The notes beneath the pieces are model-generated. The model made no database searches. It saw nothing but the letters and a program-made list of their open reading frames with translations, and had not been told where the DNA came from. The translations under genes were made by a program, and so were the position numbers. A stretch of 8,417 nucleotides of DNA, taken from positions 752,959 through 761,375 of the forward strand of contig JABUUQ010000002.1 in assembly GCA_021443125.1 (NCBI GenBank), read 5' to 3'. Shown here piece after piece: positions 6,303 to 8,417 of the stretch (positions within the stretch are counted from its first letter, which is position 1; each line of letters begins with the position of its first letter). This stretch comes from Bacteroidales bacterium. GTDB lineage: Bacteria; Bacteroidota; Bacteroidia; Bacteroidales; P3.

Positions 6303-6378
6303 GAAACGCCGTTTTGAAAAAATAAAAGCAAGGAATAAAAAATTAAAACAAAGGAATAATTTTCTGAAACGCCGTTTT
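6303..6378 (+). repeat. Three-unit ~21-nt AT-rich repeat array bounded by GAAACGCCGTTTT
   Basis: The 13-mer GAAACGCCGTTTT occurs exactly at 6303-6315 and again at 6366-6378, 63 nt apart. Its core AAACG-C-CGTTT is a perfect odd palindrome. Between the cores lie three related segments of 22, 21 and 20 nt (6312-6333, 6334-6354, 6355-6374). The first two end in GCAAGG and CAAAGG. Positions 6319-6342 are identical over 24 nt to 8359-8382 beyond atpC, and 6311-6353 resembles the reverse strand of 3125-3167 in hemW. No transposase or terminal target duplication is visible. Confidence 0.7.
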
Positions 6379-6427
6379 ATTTTTTGCTTTTTTTCTAAAA
6401 AATAATTCCTAATTAAAAATATTTGAG

Positions 6428-6435
6428 TAAATTTG
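6428..6435 (+). promoter_or_regulatory. Candidate -7 element for the atpD-atpC operon
   Basis: TAAATTTG matches TAnnTTTG exactly and lies 47 nt upstream of the atpD ATG. The position 19-21 nt upstream reads as AT-rich sequence without TTTG, so the -33 element is missing or weak. An alternative is TTTG at 6422-6425 with a poorer TAAAATTT 17 nt further on. An atpD promoter must exist in this region, because ribF is divergent, but its exact place is uncertain. Confidence 0.4.
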
Positions 6436-6482
6436 CTATTTGTAAAATTTTAAGAACTTCATAAAACGATATATTGTGATTT

Positions 6483-7997
6483 ATGGAAATTGTAAGCAAA
6501 GGTAAAATATCCCAAATAATAGGTGCCGTTGTGGATGTAAGGTTCGACGAAGATGCAACTTTGCCTGAAATCTACGATGCTTTGCGTGTGAGAAAAGAAG
6601 ATGGAACTTATCTTATTCTTGAGGTGCAACAAGATTTGGGAGAGAACACCGTAAGATGTATTTCTATGGATTCTACCGATAGTCTGCAAAGAGGACTTGA
6701 TGTGGATAATCTCGGAAAACCTATAACAATGCCTGTTGGTGATGATATCAATGGTCGTTTGTTCAATGTGATAGGACAGACAATTGATGGTATAGGAGAA
6801 GTGAAGGCAGAAAAGCAATATCCTATCCATAGAGATGCTCCAAAGTTTGAAGATTTGGCAACAACCAACGAAATACTATTGACGGGTATCAAAGCAATAG
6901 ACCTTATTGAACCATATTCAAAAGGAGGAAAAATCGGTTTGTTTGGTGGTGCTGGTGTTGGCAAAACAGTGCTTATTATGGAGATGATACACAACATAGC
7001 TTTGCACTATTCTGGTCAATCTGTCTTTACAGGTGTTGGAGAAAGAACTCGTGAGGGCAATGACTTGCTTAGAGATATGCTTGAAGGAGGTGTCATTAAC
7101 TATGGCGAAGAATTCAAAAAAAGTATGGAAGAAGGAGGCTGGGATTTGTCCAAAGTGGATAAACAAGCCCTTAAAGATAGCAAATGCACTCTTGTTTTCG
7201 GACAAATGAACGAGCCACCAGGTGCAAGAGCCCGTGTTGCTTTGTCTGGTCTTACGCTTGCAGAGTATTATAGAGACGGAGATGGCGAAGCAAACGGCAG
7301 GGATATCCTTCTTTTCATAGATAATATATTCCGTTTCACGCAGGCAGGCAGTGAGGTTTCTGCTTTGCTTGGTCGTATGCCGTCTGCTGTGGGTTATCAA
7401 CCTACTTTGGCATCTGAAATGGGTACAATGCAAGAGAGAATCACTTCAACAAAACGTGGAAGTATTACTTCTGTGCAAGCAGTTTATGTTCCTGCTGATG
7501 ATATTACAGACCCTGCTCCTGCAACAACCTTTACACACCTTGACGCCCAAACAGTGCTTTCTCGAAAAATAGCTTCTTTGGGAATTTATCCTGCTGTAGA
7601 CCCATTAGAATCTTCTTCTCGTATTTTGAAAGAAGATATTTTGGGAAAGGAACACTATGAGACAGCACAAAGAGTTAAGCAAATTCTTCAGAGATATAAT
7701 GAACTGCAAGATATTATTGCAATTCTGGGTATAGAAGAACTGGGAGACGAAGACAAACTTGTTGTTTCTCGTGCCAGAAAGGTTCAAAGATTCCTTTCAC
7801 AACCATTCTTTGTTGCCGAACAATTCAGTGGCATACCAGGTCAGTTTGTTGAACTTCAGGATACTATAAAAGGTTTCAAAATGATTTTGAACGGCGAAGT
7901 TGATAATATACCAGAGGCAGCGTTTAACATGGTTGGTACTATTGAAGAGGCAATAGAAAAAGGCGAACAAATGCTTGCATCAGTCAATAACAAATAA
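6483..7997 (+). CDS. atpD: F-type ATP synthase subunit beta
   Basis: This is the catalytic subunit of the F1 sector, making ATP from ADP and phosphate at the inner membrane. The 504 residues include the N-terminal beta barrel (about 1-80), Walker A GGAGVGKT (155-162), GERTREG with catalytic Glu187 (186-192), Walker B LLFID (276-280), and the ATP synthase signature region PAPATTFTHLDAQTVLSR (344-361). The adenine-pocket Tyr369 lies in GIYPAVDPL. The DELSEED-like loop reads EELGDED (418-424). After GERTREGND there is an insertion of about 27 residues compared with E. coli (roughly 203-232, including EEGGWDLSKVDKQALKDS). I recall the same kind of loop in other Bacteroidota beta subunits, so it is a lineage marker and not a defect. 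The ATG at 6483 gives a normal N-terminus (KGKISQIIGAVVDVRF). atpC follows after 5 nt. The other ATP synthase genes are not adjacent. Confidence 0.98.
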   Translation: MEIVSKGKISQIIGAVVDVRFDEDATLPEIYDALRVRKEDGTYLILEVQQDLGENTVRCISMDSTDSLQRGLDVDNLGKPITMPVGDDINGRLFNVIGQTIDGIGEVKAEKQYPIHRDAPKFEDLATTNEILLTGIKAIDLIEPYSKGGKIGLFGGAGVGKTVLIMEMIHNIALHYSGQSVFTGVGERTREGNDLLRDMLEGGVINYGEEFKKSMEEGGWDLSKVDKQALKDSKCTLVFGQMNEPPGARARVALSGLTLAEYYRDGDGEANGRDILLFIDNIFRFTQAGSEVSALLGRMPSAVGYQPTLASEMGTMQERITSTKRGSITSVQAVYVPADDITDPAPATTFTHLDAQTVLSRKIASLGIYPAVDPLESSSRILKEDILGKEHYETAQRVKQILQRYNELQDIIAILGIEELGDEDKLVVSRARKVQRFLSQPFFVAEQFSGIPGQFVELQDTIKGFKMILNGEVDNIPEAAFNMVGTIEEAIEKGEQMLASVNNK

Positions 7998-8002
7998 ATT
8001 CA

Positions 8003-8248
8003 ATGCGATTTATGACACTGAATATATTAACGCCCGACGATTTGCTTTATTCTGGTGAAGTGAAGGATGTAAGGTTGATAGGGCTCGATGGACACTTTCA
8101 AATCTTGCCTAATCACGCACCAATCGTTTCTGCTTTGGCTAAAGGTGAGGTGAAAATCATTGATAACGAAGACAAAGAACTCGTTTTTCAAATCAAAGGT
8201 GGTGTTTTGGAAATGCGAGACAATGAAATTCAGATTTTAGCACAATAA
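8003..8248 (+). CDS. atpC: F-type ATP synthase subunit epsilon, short form
   Basis: This is the central-stalk subunit that links gamma to the c-ring. The 81 residues match only the N-terminal beta-sandwich domain: LNILTPDDLLYSGEV, GLDGHFQILPNHAPIVSAL, and KGGVLEMRDNEIQIL. The C-terminal two-helix domain, which in E. coli (about 139 residues in total) can inhibit ATP hydrolysis, is absent. The clean stop and terminator downstream show this is the natural length, and short epsilon subunits are usual in Bacteroidota as I recall. ATG 8003 lies 5 nt after atpD. The in-frame ATG at 8012 (MTLNILTPDD) is an equally plausible start and would remove three residues. It is co-transcribed with atpD. Confidence 0.93.
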   Translation: MRFMTLNILTPDDLLYSGEVKDVRLIGLDGHFQILPNHAPIVSALAKGEVKIIDNEDKELVFQIKGGVLEMRDNEIQILAQ

Positions 8249-8280
8249 ACATTTGAATTTTTATACCACTATAATAATAT

Positions 8281-8321
8281 AAAAGGAGTGATTTTGTAAT
8301 TTGAGCAAATCACTCTTTTTT
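8281..8321 (+). terminator. Rho-independent terminator after atpC
   Basis: A 9-bp perfect stem, GAGTGATTT (8286-8294) with AAATCACTC (8307-8315), encloses a 12-nt loop and is followed directly by six T residues (8316-8321). A G-U pair and A-T pairs between 8281-8285 and the T-run can extend the stem. It lies about 33 nt after the atpC stop, so atpD-atpC ends here and is not transcribed on into further ATP synthase genes. Confidence 0.88.
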
Positions 8322-8342
8322 GTTACAAAGAACGGCATAATT

Positions 8343-8400
8343 CAAACCTTGTTTCAAGAAAATAAAAGCAAGGAATAAAAAAATAGAAGCTTGTTTTAAT
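8343..8400 (+). repeat. Copy of the ~21-nt AT-rich repeat family downstream of atpC
   Basis: Positions 8359-8382 are identical to 6319-6342 upstream of atpD (24 nt, including GCAAGGAAT). The flanks carry the same motif in the other orientation: CCTTGTTT at 8347-8354 and CTTGTTTTAAT at 8390-8400. The latter is also found exactly in the hemW copy at 3147-3157. CCTTG (8347-8351) and CAAGG (8369-8373) could form a weak hairpin. The element may continue past the window edge. No gene is visible from 8322 to 8417 on either strand. Confidence 0.65.
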
Positions 8401-8417
8401 AGTTTGGGATAGGGTAA

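Larger units (their letters stand above)
6231..6482. other. Divergent, repeat-rich intergenic region between ribF and atpD
   Basis: These 252 nt contain the ribF promoter (6249-6280), a repeat array (6303-6378) and a weak atpD promoter candidate. A possible long stem pairs 6352-6363 with 6399-6410 (12 pairs, one mismatch), enclosing a loop of about 35 nt. An open frame on the plus strand crosses the region, but it starts inside antisense ribF and is rich in Lys, Arg and Phe, as expected from A- and T-runs. I do not call it a gene. No RNA gene is recognised. Confidence 0.65.

Noticed and set aside
6303..6378. Possible CRISPR array, from short repeated units of about 21 nt
   Set aside because: Units are only 20-22 nt, directly adjacent without unique spacers, and degenerate. 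No cas gene is present.
6172..6405. Plus-strand open frame of about 77 codons reaching into the atpD upstream region, rich in Lys, Arg and Phe
   Set aside because: It begins inside antisense ribF, has no family resemblance, and its composition is explained by the A/T-rich repeat units.

Overview
The window is AT-rich, gene-dense chromosomal DNA from a member of the Bacteroidota, probably Bacteroidales-like. Four observations support this. Two promoters match the Bacteroidota consensus (TTTG, 19-20 nt, TAnnTTTG), upstream of dapA and ribF. Shine-Dalgarno sequences are essentially absent. AtpD carries a long extra loop after its GERTREG motif, and AtpC is a short, single-domain epsilon subunit. 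The genes are core metabolism and housekeeping. I see no phage, transposase, CRISPR array, tRNA or rRNA.

Layout. 1-1255 (minus strand): dapA (4-hydroxy-tetrahydrodipicolinate synthase) followed 23 nt later by the N-terminal part of a class II fructose-bisphosphate aldolase gene that runs off the left edge; a strong promoter lies at 1287-1317. 1256-1383: divergent intergenic region. 1384-4025 (plus strand): a membrane sensor histidine kinase and, 8 nt later, hemW (radical-SAM heme chaperone family). 4032-6230 (minus strand): a three-gene unit transcribed from a promoter at 6249-6280, in the order ribF (bifunctional FAD synthetase/riboflavin kinase), a small secreted leucine-rich-repeat protein overlapping the ribF end, and a YafV-type carbon-nitrogen hydrolase. 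hemW and the hydrolase converge with only 6 nt between their stop codons. 6231-6482: a divergent, repeat-rich intergenic region. 6483-8248 (plus strand): atpD and atpC, ended by a clear intrinsic terminator at 8281-8321. The last ~95 bases are again repeat DNA.

The least ordinary signal is a small family of AT-rich repeats built from units of about 21 nt with CAAGG/CAAAGG ends. Copies lie upstream of atpD and downstream of atpC, sharing a 24-bp exact match. A diverged copy in reverse orientation lies inside the hemW coding sequence, where it encodes two near-identical heptapeptides. The ribF-atpD region also holds three short palindromes whose centres are about 42 and 63 bp apart. Other points worth a look are an apparent internal duplication in the kinase sensor domain and a TTG start for ribF that the promoter position helps to fix.

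The genes do not form one pathway. The links I can infer are co-transcription (dapA-fba, kinase-hemW, ribF-LRR-hydrolase, atpD-atpC) and, loosely, cofactor and energy metabolism. I found no convincing new multi-gene system. The repeats are the best candidate for something undescribed.
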